NCBI RefSeq assembly: GCF_018614415.1
Contig: NZ_JAGGOO010000015.1
Coordinates: forward strand, 50,533 to 114,532
Length of the DNA: 64,000 nucleotides
Source of the DNA: Streptomyces sp. ISL-12
GTDB taxonomy: Bacteria; Actinomycetota; Actinomycetes; Streptomycetales; Streptomycetaceae
Reading direction: 5' to 3'
Part shown: positions 39,953-48,420 of the stretch, piece by piece
Numbering within the stretch: the first letter of the stretch is position 1
How the letters are laid out: every line of letters begins with the position of its first letter
Program-made: the position numbers and the translations under genes
Notes under the pieces: model-generated
Seen by the model: only the letters and a program-made list of their open reading frames with translations
The model's database searches: none
Told to the model about the DNA's origin: nothing

Positions 39953-40966
39953 TTACACGACCTGTCGGCGGGAGTCCGGCGCGGGCGCCTGGGACGCCTC
40001 CGCCTTCATCCCCGCCTTCGCTGTTCCGGCGTTGACAGTCCCGGCCGCCGCCGTCCCGGCCTTCAGCGTCCGGGCGTTGCGGCGCGCGGTGTGCAGCGCG
40101 TTCCAGGTGAGCAGCACGAGCGCCACCCACACCAGGCCGAAGCCGGCCCAGCGCTCGGGCGGCATCTCCTCGTGGAAGTAGAGGATGCCGAGCAGGAACT
40201 GGAAGACCGGTGCCAGGTACTGGAGCAGGCCCAGCGTGGACAGCGGGACGCGGATCGCGGCGGCGCCGAAGCAGACCAGGGGGACCGCGGTGACCAGGCC
40301 GGTCGCGGCGAGCAGCGCGGCGTGCCCGGCGCCCTCGGTGGTGAAGGTGGAGTCGCCGTGCGCGCCCAGCCACACCAGGTAGCCCAGCGCGGGCAGGAAC
40401 TGGATCGCCGTCTCGGCGGCCAGCGACTCGACGCCGCCGAGGTTGGCCTTCTTCTTCACCAGGCCGTACGTGGCGAAGGAGAAGGCGAGGCACAGGGAGA
40501 TCCACGGCGGCCGGCCGTAGCCGACGGTGAGGACGACGACGGCCGCGAGGCCGGTGGCGACGGCCGCCCACTGCACGGGCCGCAACCGCTCCTTGAGCAG
40601 CAGCACGCCGATGGCGATGGTGACCAGCGGGTTGATGAAGTAGCCGAGGGACGCCTCGACGACATGGCCGCTGTTGACGGCCCAGATGTAGACGCCCCAG
40701 TTGATGGTGATGACCGCGGCGGCGACGGTGACCAGGCCGAGCTTGCGCGGCTGCCGCAGCAGTTCGCCCGCCCAGGCCCAACGCCGTACGAAGAGCAGCG
40801 CGACGGCGACGAAGAGGAGGGACCAGACCATGCGGTGGGCGAGGATCTCCCCGGCCCCGGCGGGCTTGAGCAGCGGCCAGAAGAGGGGGACGAGGCCCCA
40901 CATCCCGTAGGCCGCGAAGCCGTTCAGCAGGCCTATGCGTTGCTCGCCCTTCGACGTCCCGGTCAC
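39953..40966 (-). CDS. rarD: RarD family EamA-type transporter
   Basis: 337 residues with ten hydrophobic helices and two EamA halves. The opening GLLNGFAAYGMWGLVPLFWPLLK and HRMVWSLLFV are diagnostic of RarD. The natural substrate in actinobacteria is not established. The C-terminus is an Ala/Thr/Gly-rich polar tail with GTAAAGTVNAGTAKAG repeats. GTG 40966 has AAGGAGGAG upstream. It converges on the TPR-like gene. Confidence 0.88.
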   Translation of the reverse strand: MTGTSKGEQRIGLLNGFAAYGMWGLVPLFWPLLKPAGAGEILAHRMVWSLLFVAVALLFVRRWAWAGELLRQPRKLGLVTVAAAVITINWGVYIWAVNSGHVVEASLGYFINPLVTIAIGVLLLKERLRPVQWAAVATGLAAVVVLTVGYGRPPWISLCLAFSFATYGLVKKKANLGGVESLAAETAIQFLPALGYLVWLGAHGDSTFTTEGAGHAALLAATGLVTAVPLVCFGAAAIRVPLSTLGLLQYLAPVFQFLLGILYFHEEMPPERWAGFGLVWVALVLLTWNALHTARRNARTLKAGTAAAGTVNAGTAKAGMKAEASQAPAPDSRRQVV

Positions 40967-41020
40967 GGGCTCCTCCTTCTCGCGCGCTGGTCGCCTGCAC
41001 GACCGTAGCGCCGCGCGCCC

Positions 41021-41062
41021 GCCCCTGTCATGCCCGTATCGCTATACGGTCATGACAGGGGC
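41021..41062. terminator. 19-bp inverted repeat between the NmrA-type gene and rarD
   Basis: GCCCCTGTCATGCCCGTAT (41021-41039) pairs with ATACGGTCATGACAGGGGC (41044-41062), with one mismatch and a four-base loop. It lies 71 bases past the stop of the NmrA-type reductase and 55 bases upstream of the rarD start. It could end the first gene, or be an operator for rarD. Confidence 0.6.
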
Positions 41063-41100
41063 GGTGTGCCGGGAGGGCGCCGGGAGCGTTCGGGGGCGTC

Positions 41101-41133
41101 CGGGAGTGTTCCGGGAGTGTTCCGGGAGTGCGC
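41101..41133. repeat. Three 11-base units directly after the NmrA-type gene stop
   Basis: CGGGAGTGTTC is present twice perfectly, and a third copy ends in CGC, abutting the stop codon at 41134-41136. Degenerate copies extend to ~41075. Confidence 0.85.
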
Positions 41134-41988
41134 TCACTTGCGCAGCGCGGCCTCGATCGCCTCGCTGACCGGGGTGGTCGGGCGGCCGATGAGCCGGGAC
41201 AGGTCGCCGGTGGTGACGACCAGTTCGCCCTTCTCGGTGGAGGCCTCCACGCCGCCCAGGATCTCGGCCATCGGCTCGGGCAGCCCGGCGGCGACGAGGG
41301 TGCTGACGTACTCCTCGACGGACACGGCGCGGTAGGCGACCTCGCGGCCCGACCGCCGGCTCACCTCGGCCGCGTACTCGGCGAAGCTCCACGCCTCGTC
41401 GCCGCCCAGCTCGTACCGCTTGTTCTCGTGCCCCTCGCCGGTCAGCACGGCGACGGCGGCGGCCGCGTAGTCGGCGCGCGAGGCGGAGGAGACGCGGCCC
41501 TCGCGGGCGGCCTGGACGACGGCGCCGTGCTCCAGGACCTGGGCGAGGTTCTCGGTGTGGTTCTCGTGGTACCAGCCGTTGCCCAGGATCACCCACGGCA
41601 GACCGGAGGCGAGCAGGACCTTCTCGGTGGCGCGGTGGTCGTCGGCGAGCGCGGCGGTCAGGCTGCTGGGGGCGCTGGTGTAGGCCAGCAGCGCCACGCC
41701 GGCCGCGGCGGCGGCGTCGATGACCGTCTTGTGCTGCGCGGGGCGGTCCTTGGTGACCTCGTTGCCGGAGATCAGCAGCACCTTGTCGCCGGCCGCGAAC
41801 AGCCCGTCGAAGGTCTCGGGCGCGTTGTAGTCGGCCACGGCGATCCGTACCCCGCGCTCCGCGAAGTCGGCGGCCCGCTCCTTGTCGCGCACGACGGCGG
41901 TGATCTGCTCGGCCGGGACCTTCTCCAGCAGCTGCTCCACCACGTGGCGGCCCAGGTGTCCGGTGGCTCCGGTGACGACGATGCTCAT
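41134..41988 (-). CDS. NmrA-type NAD(P)-binding reductase (QorB-like)
   Basis: 284 residues of the atypical short-chain dehydrogenase/NmrA group. The Rossmann GATGHLG (7-13) follows the first strand MSIVVT. The YTSAPSS region and LPWVILGNGWYHENHTENL resemble QorB-type NADPH:quinone oxidoreductases. ATG 41988 gives the Rossmann strand as N-terminus; the frame is open to 42033. It is divergent from an HxlR regulator across 99 bases, a common pairing in which HxlR/QorR controls the oxidoreductase in response to electrophiles. Confidence 0.85.
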   Translation of the reverse strand: MSIVVTGATGHLGRHVVEQLLEKVPAEQITAVVRDKERAADFAERGVRIAVADYNAPETFDGLFAAGDKVLLISGNEVTKDRPAQHKTVIDAAAAAGVALLAYTSAPSSLTAALADDHRATEKVLLASGLPWVILGNGWYHENHTENLAQVLEHGAVVQAAREGRVSSASRADYAAAAVAVLTGEGHENKRYELGGDEAWSFAEYAAEVSRRSGREVAYRAVSVEEYVSTLVAAGLPEPMAEILGGVEASTEKGELVVTTGDLSRLIGRPTTPVSEAIEAALRK

Positions 41989-42060
41989 GATCTGCGTGCT
42001 CCTCGTGGGGTGACGTCGTGTTCTGGCACTCACATTAGGAGGGGCGCTAACTTTTGGACA

Positions 42061-42083
42061 GTACCCACTTTAAAGTAAGGTAC
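42061..42083. promoter_or_regulatory. Imperfect palindrome, probable HxlR operator
   Basis: GTACCCACTTT (42061-42071) and AAAGTAAGGTAC (42072-42083) form a near-symmetric inverted repeat ending four bases before the hxlR ATG, in an A+T-rich spot. HxlR/QorR proteins bind such sites in divergent intergenic regions. Confidence 0.65.
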
Positions 42084-42087
42084 GGCT

Positions 42088-42477
42088 ATGAACGTAAGTA
42101 CCAGCCGTGCAAGTGCCGCCCGTGAGGAGCTGTGTCCGTACCGGCTCGTCCTGGAGCACGTCACCAGCCGCTGGGGCGTCCTGGCCCTGGTCGAGCTGCT
42201 CGACCGCCCGCACCGTTTCGGCGAGCTGCGCCGGGCGGTCTCCCGGCGGGGCCGGACGGTCAGCGAGAAGATGCTGACCCAGACGCTCCAGGTCCTGGAG
42301 CGCGACGGTCTGGTCCACCGGGACGCGAAGCCGGTGATCCCGCCGCGCGTGGACTACTCCCTGACCGACCTCGGCCGGGAGGCGGCCGAACAGGTGCGGG
42401 GGCTGGCCCAGTGGTCGAAGGACCGGATGGACGAGGTGGCGCGGGCCCGCCAGGCATACGACGAAGCGCGGGGCTGA
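42088..42477 (+). CDS. HxlR family winged-helix regulator
   Basis: 129 residues with the HxlR pattern: an N-terminal cysteine in ELCPYRLVLEHVTSRWGVLALVELL, the recognition-helix region MLTQTLQVLERDGLVHRD, and the wing VDYSLTDLGREA. The single N-terminal cysteine (C16) could sense quinones or diamide, as in QorR/HypR-type members. It probably represses itself and the divergent NmrA-type gene through the palindrome just before its start. Its last 25 bases, including the stop, are repeated 44 bases further on. Confidence 0.9.
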   Translation: MNVSTSRASAAREELCPYRLVLEHVTSRWGVLALVELLDRPHRFGELRRAVSRRGRTVSEKMLTQTLQVLERDGLVHRDAKPVIPPRVDYSLTDLGREAAEQVRGLAQWSKDRMDEVARARQAYDEARG

Positions 42478-42521
42478 TCGCTGCCCTCGGGCGTCTGGCA
42501 TACGACGAGGCCCGGGGCTGA
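42453..42521. repeat. Duplicated 3' end of the hxlR gene
   Basis: Bases 42453-42477 (the last codons and TGA) recur at 42497-42521 with 23 of 25 matches. Both copies encode AYDEARG-stop. The second copy supplies the left arm of the following terminator. Confidence 0.9.
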
Positions 42522-42546
42522 CGGCTCGGCCGTCGCCCCGGGCCTC
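42507..42546. terminator. Strong hairpin between hxlR and korB
   Basis: GAGGCCCGGGGC-T-GACGGC (42507-42525) pairs with GCCGTCGCCCCGGGCCTC (42529-42546), with one bulged T and a three-base loop, between convergent genes. It is likely bidirectional. Confidence 0.8.
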
Positions 42547-42564
42547 CTGCAGAGCCGTGCGGGC

Positions 42565-43614
42565 TCAGCCCACGACGGTCCAGGTGTCGCCGCCGGCCAG
42601 CAGCGCGGCGAGGTCGCCCTTGCCCTGCGACGCGACGGCTCTGTCGAGCTGGTCGGTCATCTGGGAGTCGTAGACGGGCCGGTCCACGGAGCGCAGGACG
42701 CCGATCGGGGTGTGGTGCAGGGTGTCGGGATCGGCGAGCCTGCTCAGCGCGAACGCGGTCGTCGGGGAGGCGGCGTGGGCGTCGTGGACCAGTACGTCCG
42801 CCTCGTTCTCCGGGGTGACCGCCACCACCTTCAGGTCACCGGTGGCCGGGTCCCGCACGACCCCCTTGGCGTTGTCGGCCCCGAACCGGATCGGCTGCCC
42901 GTGTTCGAGGCGGATCACCGCGTCCTCGGCCTGCCGCCGGTCCTTGAGGACCTCGAACGCGCCGTCGTTGAAGATGTTGCAGTTCTGGTAGATCTCGATC
43001 AGCGCCGTGCCCGGGTGGGCGGAGGCCTGGCGCAGCACCTCGGTGAGGTGCTTGCGGTCGGAGTCGACGGTCCGCGCGACGAAGGACGCCTCCGCGCCGA
43101 GCGCGAGGGAGACCGGGTTGAAGGGCGCGTCCAGGGACCCCATCGGCGTCGACTTGGTGATCTTCCCGACCTCGGAGGTCGGGGAGTACTGGCCCTTGGT
43201 CAGGCCGTAGATCCGGTTGTTGAACAGCAGGATATTGAGGTTGACGTTGCGGCGCAGCGCGTGGATCAGGTGGTTGCCACCGATGGACAGCGCGTCGCCG
43301 TCGCCGGTGACCACCCACACGGACAGGTCGCGGCGGGAGGCGGCCAGGCCGGTGGCGATGGCGGGGGCGCGACCGTGGATGGAGTGCATCCCGTAGGTGT
43401 TCATGTAGTACGGGAAACGGGAGGAGCAGCCGATGCCGGAGACGAAGACGATGTTCTCCTTCGCCAGCCCCAGCTCGGGCATGAAGCCCTGCACGGCGGC
43501 GAGGATGGCGTAGTCGCCGCAGCCGGGGCACCAGCGCACCTCCTGGTCGGACTTGAAGTCCTTCGCCGACTGCTTGCCCTCGGCCTTCGGGACCAGCTTG
43601 AGTGCCTCAGTCAT
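42565..43614 (-). CDS. korB: 2-oxoglutarate:ferredoxin oxidoreductase subunit beta
   Basis: The thiamine-diphosphate and [4Fe-4S] subunit, 349 residues. Cluster ligands are C29 and C32 (CPGCG), C63 (GIGCSS) and C212 (NCNIF), with spacing matching characterised enzymes. GDGDALSIGGNHLIHAL begins the ThDP motif and ends ~30 residues on at NN (132-133). With KorA it oxidises 2-oxoglutarate to succinyl-CoA and reduces ferredoxin; reversal is possible. It overlaps korA by eight bases and ends at a strong terminator. No delta ferredoxin subunit is encoded beside it, so electrons go to a separate ferredoxin. Confidence 0.95.
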   Translation of the reverse strand: MTEALKLVPKAEGKQSAKDFKSDQEVRWCPGCGDYAILAAVQGFMPELGLAKENIVFVSGIGCSSRFPYYMNTYGMHSIHGRAPAIATGLAASRRDLSVWVVTGDGDALSIGGNHLIHALRRNVNLNILLFNNRIYGLTKGQYSPTSEVGKITKSTPMGSLDAPFNPVSLALGAEASFVARTVDSDRKHLTEVLRQASAHPGTALIEIYQNCNIFNDGAFEVLKDRRQAEDAVIRLEHGQPIRFGADNAKGVVRDPATGDLKVVAVTPENEADVLVHDAHAASPTTAFALSRLADPDTLHHTPIGVLRSVDRPVYDSQMTDQLDRAVASQGKGDLAALLAGGDTWTVVG

Positions 43615-45535
43615 CGATGGCCTCCTTCAGCGCGGTGGCGAGCTGCTCCGCCTTGAACGGCATCCCGTTGACCTGGTTGTACGAGTGGGCGTCGACCAGG
43701 TACTTCGCCCGGACGAGCGTGGCGAGCTGGCCGAGGTTCATCTCGGGGATCACCACCTTGTCGTAGCCCTTGAGGACCGTGCCGAGGTTGGCCGGGAACG
43801 GGTTGAGGTGGCGCAGATGGGCCTGGGCGATCGGCTCCCCGGCCGCGCGCAGCCGCCGCACGGCGGCCGTGACCGGCCCGTACGTCGAACCCCAGCCCAG
43901 CACCAGGGTCCTCGCCCCGTCCGGGTCGTCGACCTCGATGTCGGGGACGTCGACGCCGTCGACCTTGGCCTGCCGGGTGCGGACCATGAGGTCGTGGTTG
44001 GCCGGGTCGTAGGAGATGTTCCCCGTGCCGTCCTGCTTCTCGATGCCGCCGATGCGGTGCTCCAGGCCGGGCGTGCCCGGGATCGCCCAGGGGCGGGCGA
44101 GGGTCTGCGGGTCGCGCTTGTACGGCCAGAAGACCTCGGTGCCGTCGTCCAGGGTGTGGTTGGGTCCCTGCGCGAACCGCACCCGCAGGTCCGGCAGTTC
44201 CGCCGGCTCCGGGATGCGCCACGGCTCGCTGCCGTTGGCCAGGTAACCGTCGGAGAGCAGGAAGACCGGGGTCCGGTACGTCAGCGCGATCCGGGCCGCC
44301 TCCAGCGCGGCGTCGAAACAGTCGGCCGGGGTGCGCGGGGCCACCACCGGCACCGGCGCCTCGCCGTTGCGCCCGAACATCGCCTGGAGCAGGTCGGCCT
44401 GCTCGGTCTTGGTCGGCAGCCCCGTGGACGGGCCGCCGCGCTGGATGTCGACGACCAGCAGCGGCAGTTCGAGGGAGACCGCGAGCCCGATCGTCTCGCT
44501 CTTGAGCGCCACGCCCGGGCCGGAGGTGGTGGTGACGGCGAGCGAGCCGCCGAAGGCCGCCCCCAGCGCCGCCCCGATCCCGGCGATCTCGTCCTCCGCC
44601 TGGAAGGTGCGCACACCGAAGTTCTTGTGCCTGCTGAGTTCGTGCAGGATGTCCGAGGCCGGGGTGATCGGGTACGAACCCAGGAACAGCGGCAGGTCCG
44701 CCTGCCGGGACGCGGCGATCAGGCCGTAGGACAGGGCCAGGTTGCCGGAGATGTTGCGGTACACGCCGGGCGGGAACGCCGTCGCCGCCGGGGCCACCTC
44801 GTAGGAGACCGCGAAGTCCTCGGTCGTCTCACCGAAGTTCCAACCCGCCCGGTACGCCGCGATGTTGGCCGCCGCGATGTCCGGCTTCTTCGCGAACTTG
44901 GTGCGCAGGAACTTCTCCGTGCCCTCGGTGGGCCGGTGGTACATCCAGCTCAGCAGGCCCAGCGCGAACATGTTCTTGCTGCGCTCGGCCTCCTTGCGGG
45001 TGAGGGCGAAGTCCTTCAGCGCCTCCACGGTCAGCGTGGTCAGCGGCACCGGATGCAGGCTGAAACCGTCCAGCGACCCGTCGTCGAGCGGGGAGGCGTC
45101 GTACCCCACCTTCTGCATCGCCCGCTTGGTGAACTCGTCCGTGTTGACGATGATCTCCGCGCCGCGCGGCATGTCCCCGATGTTCGCCTTCAGCGCCGCC
45201 GGGTTCATCGCGACCAGCACGTTCGGGGCGTCGCCCGGGGTGAGGATGTCGTGGTCGGCGAAATGCAGCTGGAAGGAGGAGACGCCCGGCAGGGTACCGG
45301 CGGGCGCCCGGATCTCGGCCGGGAAGTTCGGCAGCGTAGAAAGATCATTTCCGAAGGACGCGGTCTCCGAGGTGAAACGATCTCCGGTGAGCTGCATACC
45401 GTCGCCCGAATCGCCCGCGAACCTGATGATCACCCGGTCCAGCCGGCGGACGTCCTTGCTCCCCGCCGGTTTGCGCTGCTCTCCTACGACCGTTCCGTCG
45501 GCCTGCTCCGCTGGACTGCTGACCTGGCTGGTCAC
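43607..45535 (-). CDS. korA: 2-oxoglutarate:ferredoxin oxidoreductase subunit alpha (gamma-alpha fusion)
   Basis: 642 residues. The N-terminal ~200 form the gamma domain (IIRFAGDSGDGMQLTGDRF). The alpha pyrimidine-binding domain starts near SYPITPASDILHEL, with QAEDEIAGIGAALGAAFGG and TTSGPGVALKSE. The gamma-alpha fusion is the usual form in actinobacteria. GTG 45535 has GGGAGGT at eight bases; the frame is open to 45691 without a matching site. The preceding ~315 bases hold its promoter. Confidence 0.95.
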   Translation of the reverse strand: MTSQVSSPAEQADGTVVGEQRKPAGSKDVRRLDRVIIRFAGDSGDGMQLTGDRFTSETASFGNDLSTLPNFPAEIRAPAGTLPGVSSFQLHFADHDILTPGDAPNVLVAMNPAALKANIGDMPRGAEIIVNTDEFTKRAMQKVGYDASPLDDGSLDGFSLHPVPLTTLTVEALKDFALTRKEAERSKNMFALGLLSWMYHRPTEGTEKFLRTKFAKKPDIAAANIAAYRAGWNFGETTEDFAVSYEVAPAATAFPPGVYRNISGNLALSYGLIAASRQADLPLFLGSYPITPASDILHELSRHKNFGVRTFQAEDEIAGIGAALGAAFGGSLAVTTTSGPGVALKSETIGLAVSLELPLLVVDIQRGGPSTGLPTKTEQADLLQAMFGRNGEAPVPVVAPRTPADCFDAALEAARIALTYRTPVFLLSDGYLANGSEPWRIPEPAELPDLRVRFAQGPNHTLDDGTEVFWPYKRDPQTLARPWAIPGTPGLEHRIGGIEKQDGTGNISYDPANHDLMVRTRQAKVDGVDVPDIEVDDPDGARTLVLGWGSTYGPVTAAVRRLRAAGEPIAQAHLRHLNPFPANLGTVLKGYDKVVIPEMNLGQLATLVRAKYLVDAHSYNQVNGMPFKAEQLATALKEAIDD

Positions 45536-45850
45536 TGAACTGGACCTCCCTCGAGGCGGCTGTCCGGGGAGTGGTCTTATGCCGACCATCCCAGGATCAA
45601 CCCTACGACCGTGGGGGTCGCCTATCGGGGGACATTCGCATGATGGACACGACTTCGAGACAGCCCGCCGCCCTGTGCTCCCATGGCTCACCCGCCTCCC
45701 CGGCGCGGGAAAAGACGCGCCTGTTCGTCGTTCGGCTTATCGTCCGTTCGGATGAACGGACGGTCTGGCGGTGATATCGGGGGAGGGGGCAGAGGCGCGG
45801 CGCAGCGGTCGAAAAGCCGATCATGAGCGATCATGAGCCAGGGGAAAGAT
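45536..45850. other. Region upstream of korA, after the response regulator gene
   Basis: 315 bases without a gene. They should hold the korA promoter and the 3' end of the response-regulator transcript. A perfect inverted repeat is at 45741-45762 and a CGATCATGAG direct repeat (twice) lies near 45818-45837. Confidence 0.55.
45741..45762. promoter_or_regulatory. Perfect 9-bp inverted repeat upstream of korA
   Basis: CGTCCGTTC and GAACGGACG are separated by GGAT. It lies ~90 bases after the response regulator stop and ~205 bases upstream of the korA start, so it may be a terminator for the former or an operator for the latter. Confidence 0.5.
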
Positions 45851-46522
45851 TCATGAGTTGAGATAAGTGAGCACCGCGAGGACACGGCGGTGGTCGCCGT
45901 CACTCGGGGACAACCCGAGTTTCAGAAAGATATTGCTGACGTGCTTCTCGACGGCTCCGTCGCTCACCACCAACTGCCTGGCGATCGCCGAGTTCGTCCG
46001 GCCCTCGGCCATCAACCCCAGGACCTCCCGCTCGCGCGGGGTGAGTCCCGCGAGCACGTCCTGCTTGCGGCTGCGCCCGAGCAACTGCGCGACCACCTCG
46101 GGATCGAGCGCGGTACCCCCCTGGGCGACCCGCACCACCGCGTCCACGAACTCCCGCACTTCGGCGACCCGGTCCTTGAGCAGGTAGCCGACCCCGCGGC
46201 TGGAACCCGCGAGCAGTTCCGTGGCGTAGCGCTCCTCCACGTACTGCGACAGCACGAGCACACCGATCCCCGGGTGCGCCTTGCGCAATTGCACCGCCGC
46301 CCGCACGCCCTCGTCGGTGTGCGTGGGCGGCATCCGCACGTCCGCCACGACGACGTCCGGCAGCTCCCCCTGGCCGTCCAGCTCGGTGACGGTCTTGAGC
46401 AGAGCCTCACCGTCACCGACCCCGGCCACCACCTCATGCCCGCGGTCGGTCAGCAGCCGGGTCAGGCCCTCCCTGAGCAGCACTGAATCCTCGGCGATGA
46501 CCACCCGCACCCTGTCCTCCAC
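45851..46522 (-). CDS. LuxR/NarL-family response regulator
   Basis: 223 residues. The receiver domain has the acidic pair in VVIAEDS, phospho-acceptor D61 (VVADVRMPP) and the conserved lysine in GYLLKDRV. A LuxR helix-turn-helix follows at ~155-215 (LTPREREVLGLMAEGRTNSAIARQL). The GTG start follows GGGGGGCC. It lies downstream of two histidine kinase genes on the same strand; both are of the NarX/DesK-like class that normally pairs with this regulator type. Targets are unknown, but the divergent nuo operon and nearby korAB are candidates. Confidence 0.93.
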   Translation of the reverse strand: MEDRVRVVIAEDSVLLREGLTRLLTDRGHEVVAGVGDGEALLKTVTELDGQGELPDVVVADVRMPPTHTDEGVRAAVQLRKAHPGIGVLVLSQYVEERYATELLAGSSRGVGYLLKDRVAEVREFVDAVVRVAQGGTALDPEVVAQLLGRSRKQDVLAGLTPREREVLGLMAEGRTNSAIARQLVVSDGAVEKHVSNIFLKLGLSPSDGDHRRVLAVLTYLNS

Positions 46523-46626
46523 GATTTTTGGCCCCCCACAGCCCCGCGCCGGCCCTACCCGCCCCTATGAACAGGTCCAGCATCCCAGCATTGGGCGCTG
46601 CGTGTGTCCGGGCAACGGTAATGAGG

Positions 46627-46670
46627 GGGACTGCGTCGGGACTGCGTCGGGACTGCGTCGGGACTGCGTC
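46627..46670. repeat. GGGACTGCGTC, four perfect 11-base units
   Basis: Four tandem copies in the gap between the first kinase stop and the response regulator start. A second array of GGGGCT hexamers follows at about 46690-46714. Confidence 0.92.
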
Positions 46671-46769
46671 CCGTGGCGGTCGGATCGTGGCTGGGGCTGG
46701 GGCTGGGGCTGGGGACTGCGGGCTTATGTGGGCGGTGGGCTCGGATGGGGTGCGCGGGACACATGGGGC

Positions 46770-48146
46770 TCAGGCCGGCCGGTCCGAGCGCCACGGCAGC
46801 TCTGCCGTGATCCGGGTGGGCCCGCCGGCCGGAGAGTCCACCACCAGGATTCCGTCCACCGCGTCGAGCCGCTCCGCCAGCCCCGCGAGCCCCGAACCGG
46901 CCGACGCGTCGGCTCCGCCCACCCCGTTGTCCATGACCTGGAGCATCAGCCGGTTCTCCACCCGCCACACCTCCACGGCCGCGTACGTGGCCCGCGCGTG
47001 CTTGCTGATGTTCTGCAGCAGCTCCGAGACGGTGAAGTACGCGATCCCCTCGATCGCCGGGGCCGGCCGCTCCGCCAAGTCCACCTCCATCCGCACCGGC
47101 ACGGTGCAGCGGGAGGCGACCGAGGACAGGGCCGCGTCCAGGCCGCGGTCGGTCAGGACGGCGGGGTGGATACCGCGGGCCAGGTCCCGCAGTTCCTGCA
47201 ACGCCGTCTTCACCTCGCCGTGCGCCTCGTCCACCATCCGTGCGGCCTCCCGCGGGTCCTCGCGCAGCTTCTCCTTGGCCAGGCCCAGGTCCATGGCGAG
47301 GGTGACCAGGCGGGCCTGGGCACCGTCGTGCAGGTCACGCTCGATGCGCCGCAGGTCGGCGGCGGCCGTGTCGACCACGACGCCCCGGTCCGACTCCAGC
47401 TCCACGAGCCGCGTCGCCAGCCGCGACGGACCGAGCAGCCCGTGCACCATCAGCCGGTCCACCAGCGTCAGGGCCCGCACGATCCACGGCGCGGCCAGCG
47501 TGAACAGCAGCCCCACCAGTGCCGTCACGGCGATCTCGAAGGGGTTGTCCAGATAGATCCGGTGGGTCTCGTCGCCGTACAACTGCAACCCGTCCTGGCC
47601 GGCGTACATCGGGAAGATCCAGAACCACAGCGGGTACGTCAGCATCGCCCAGCCCCAGGTCCAGACGGCGACCGTGATACCGAACGAGACGACCGCCCAC
47701 GGCAGGTGCAGCAGCGCGTACAGCAGCGCTCGCCAGGAGGTGCCGCTCTTGAGGACGGCGCCCATCCAGGCGAGGGCGCCCCGCTTCCGTATCCGCGGCG
47801 GCTCAGGGTCGGCCACCTCCAGGCCCAGCAGCCCACGCGCCCGTATCCGCTCCAGCGCGCCGAACCCGCGGCATCCGGCGAGCGCCGCCGCCAGCACCGG
47901 TACGCCGAGGAAGGTCACCAGCAGGCCGGCCCCCAGCGAGACCATCGTGACGGCGAAGGTGAAAAGGACGATGCTGATCGGCAGGCTCAGCAGCACGTAA
48001 CCGAACTCGCGCCAGCTGCGTGCCTCGAACGGTGCCCGCAGACCGGCCGGCAGCCGGTGCCGGCGCTCACCGGTGCTCCCGCGAAAACCGGGGCGGCTGT
48101 CCACCCCGTACTCCTGTCCGTACTCCTGTCCGTACTCCATGGCCAT
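46770..48146 (-). CDS. Sensor histidine kinase (HisKA_3 type), copy 1
   Basis: 458 residues. The N-terminus is QEYG-repeat-bearing and cytoplasmic, followed by about six membrane helices in two sensor blocks (~45-100 and ~140-235). The dimerisation helix has phospho-acceptor H273 in ERDLHDGAQARL, and a HATPase domain has the N-box HNISKHA-like QNISKHA and GSGLAGLAERL. The membrane part resembles the actinobacterial sensor-domain family with no separate extracellular domain. ATG 48146 follows AAGGA. It is paralogous to the kinase immediately upstream and probably feeds the same response regulator. Confidence 0.92.
   Translation of the reverse strand: MAMEYGQEYGQEYGVDSRPGFRGSTGERRHRLPAGLRAPFEARSWREFGYVLLSLPISIVLFTFAVTMVSLGAGLLVTFLGVPVLAAALAGCRGFGALERIRARGLLGLEVADPEPPRIRKRGALAWMGAVLKSGTSWRALLYALLHLPWAVVSFGITVAVWTWGWAMLTYPLWFWIFPMYAGQDGLQLYGDETHRIYLDNPFEIAVTALVGLLFTLAAPWIVRALTLVDRLMVHGLLGPSRLATRLVELESDRGVVVDTAAADLRRIERDLHDGAQARLVTLAMDLGLAKEKLREDPREAARMVDEAHGEVKTALQELRDLARGIHPAVLTDRGLDAALSSVASRCTVPVRMEVDLAERPAPAIEGIAYFTVSELLQNISKHARATYAAVEVWRVENRLMLQVMDNGVGGADASAGSGLAGLAERLDAVDGILVVDSPAGGPTRITAELPWRSDRPA
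48110..48138. repeat. 12-base repeat encoding GQEY in kinase copy 1
   Basis: GTACTCCTGTCC occurs in tandem, giving YGQEYGQEYG at the extreme N-terminus. It is in frame, so copy changes would not disrupt the protein. Confidence 0.8.
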
Positions 48147-48420
48147 CGGTGCCGTCCTTCTGCTCGTCCCTGCGGCTGTGCTGTGTCCTGGGGGTGTTCG
48201 TGTCCAGGAGTGCCTGTGTCCTGTGGTTGCGCCCGTGTCCTACGGCTGTGCCGTCGTACCTCCACCCTCCTCGGTCACGGGACCGCGGGACATGGAGCCC
48301 GTCGGTCTGTTGGACCGGGGGTTTTCCCCACCTCGGGACGCCGGGACGCATCCGGGCAGGCATCACGGCAAGGTGAGCGCTCGGGGTGCGCGGTGGCTCG
48401 TGCCCGCTACTTCCTCGCTG

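Noticed and set aside
42132..42521. Alternative frame over hxlR ending in AYDEARG
   Set aside because: Only its end resembles protein because it enters the duplicated 3' segment. The rest is a shadow of the HxlR gene.
45571..45774. Small open frames upstream of korA
   Set aside because: No ribosome site, no domain, and they cross the inverted repeat and probable korA promoter.
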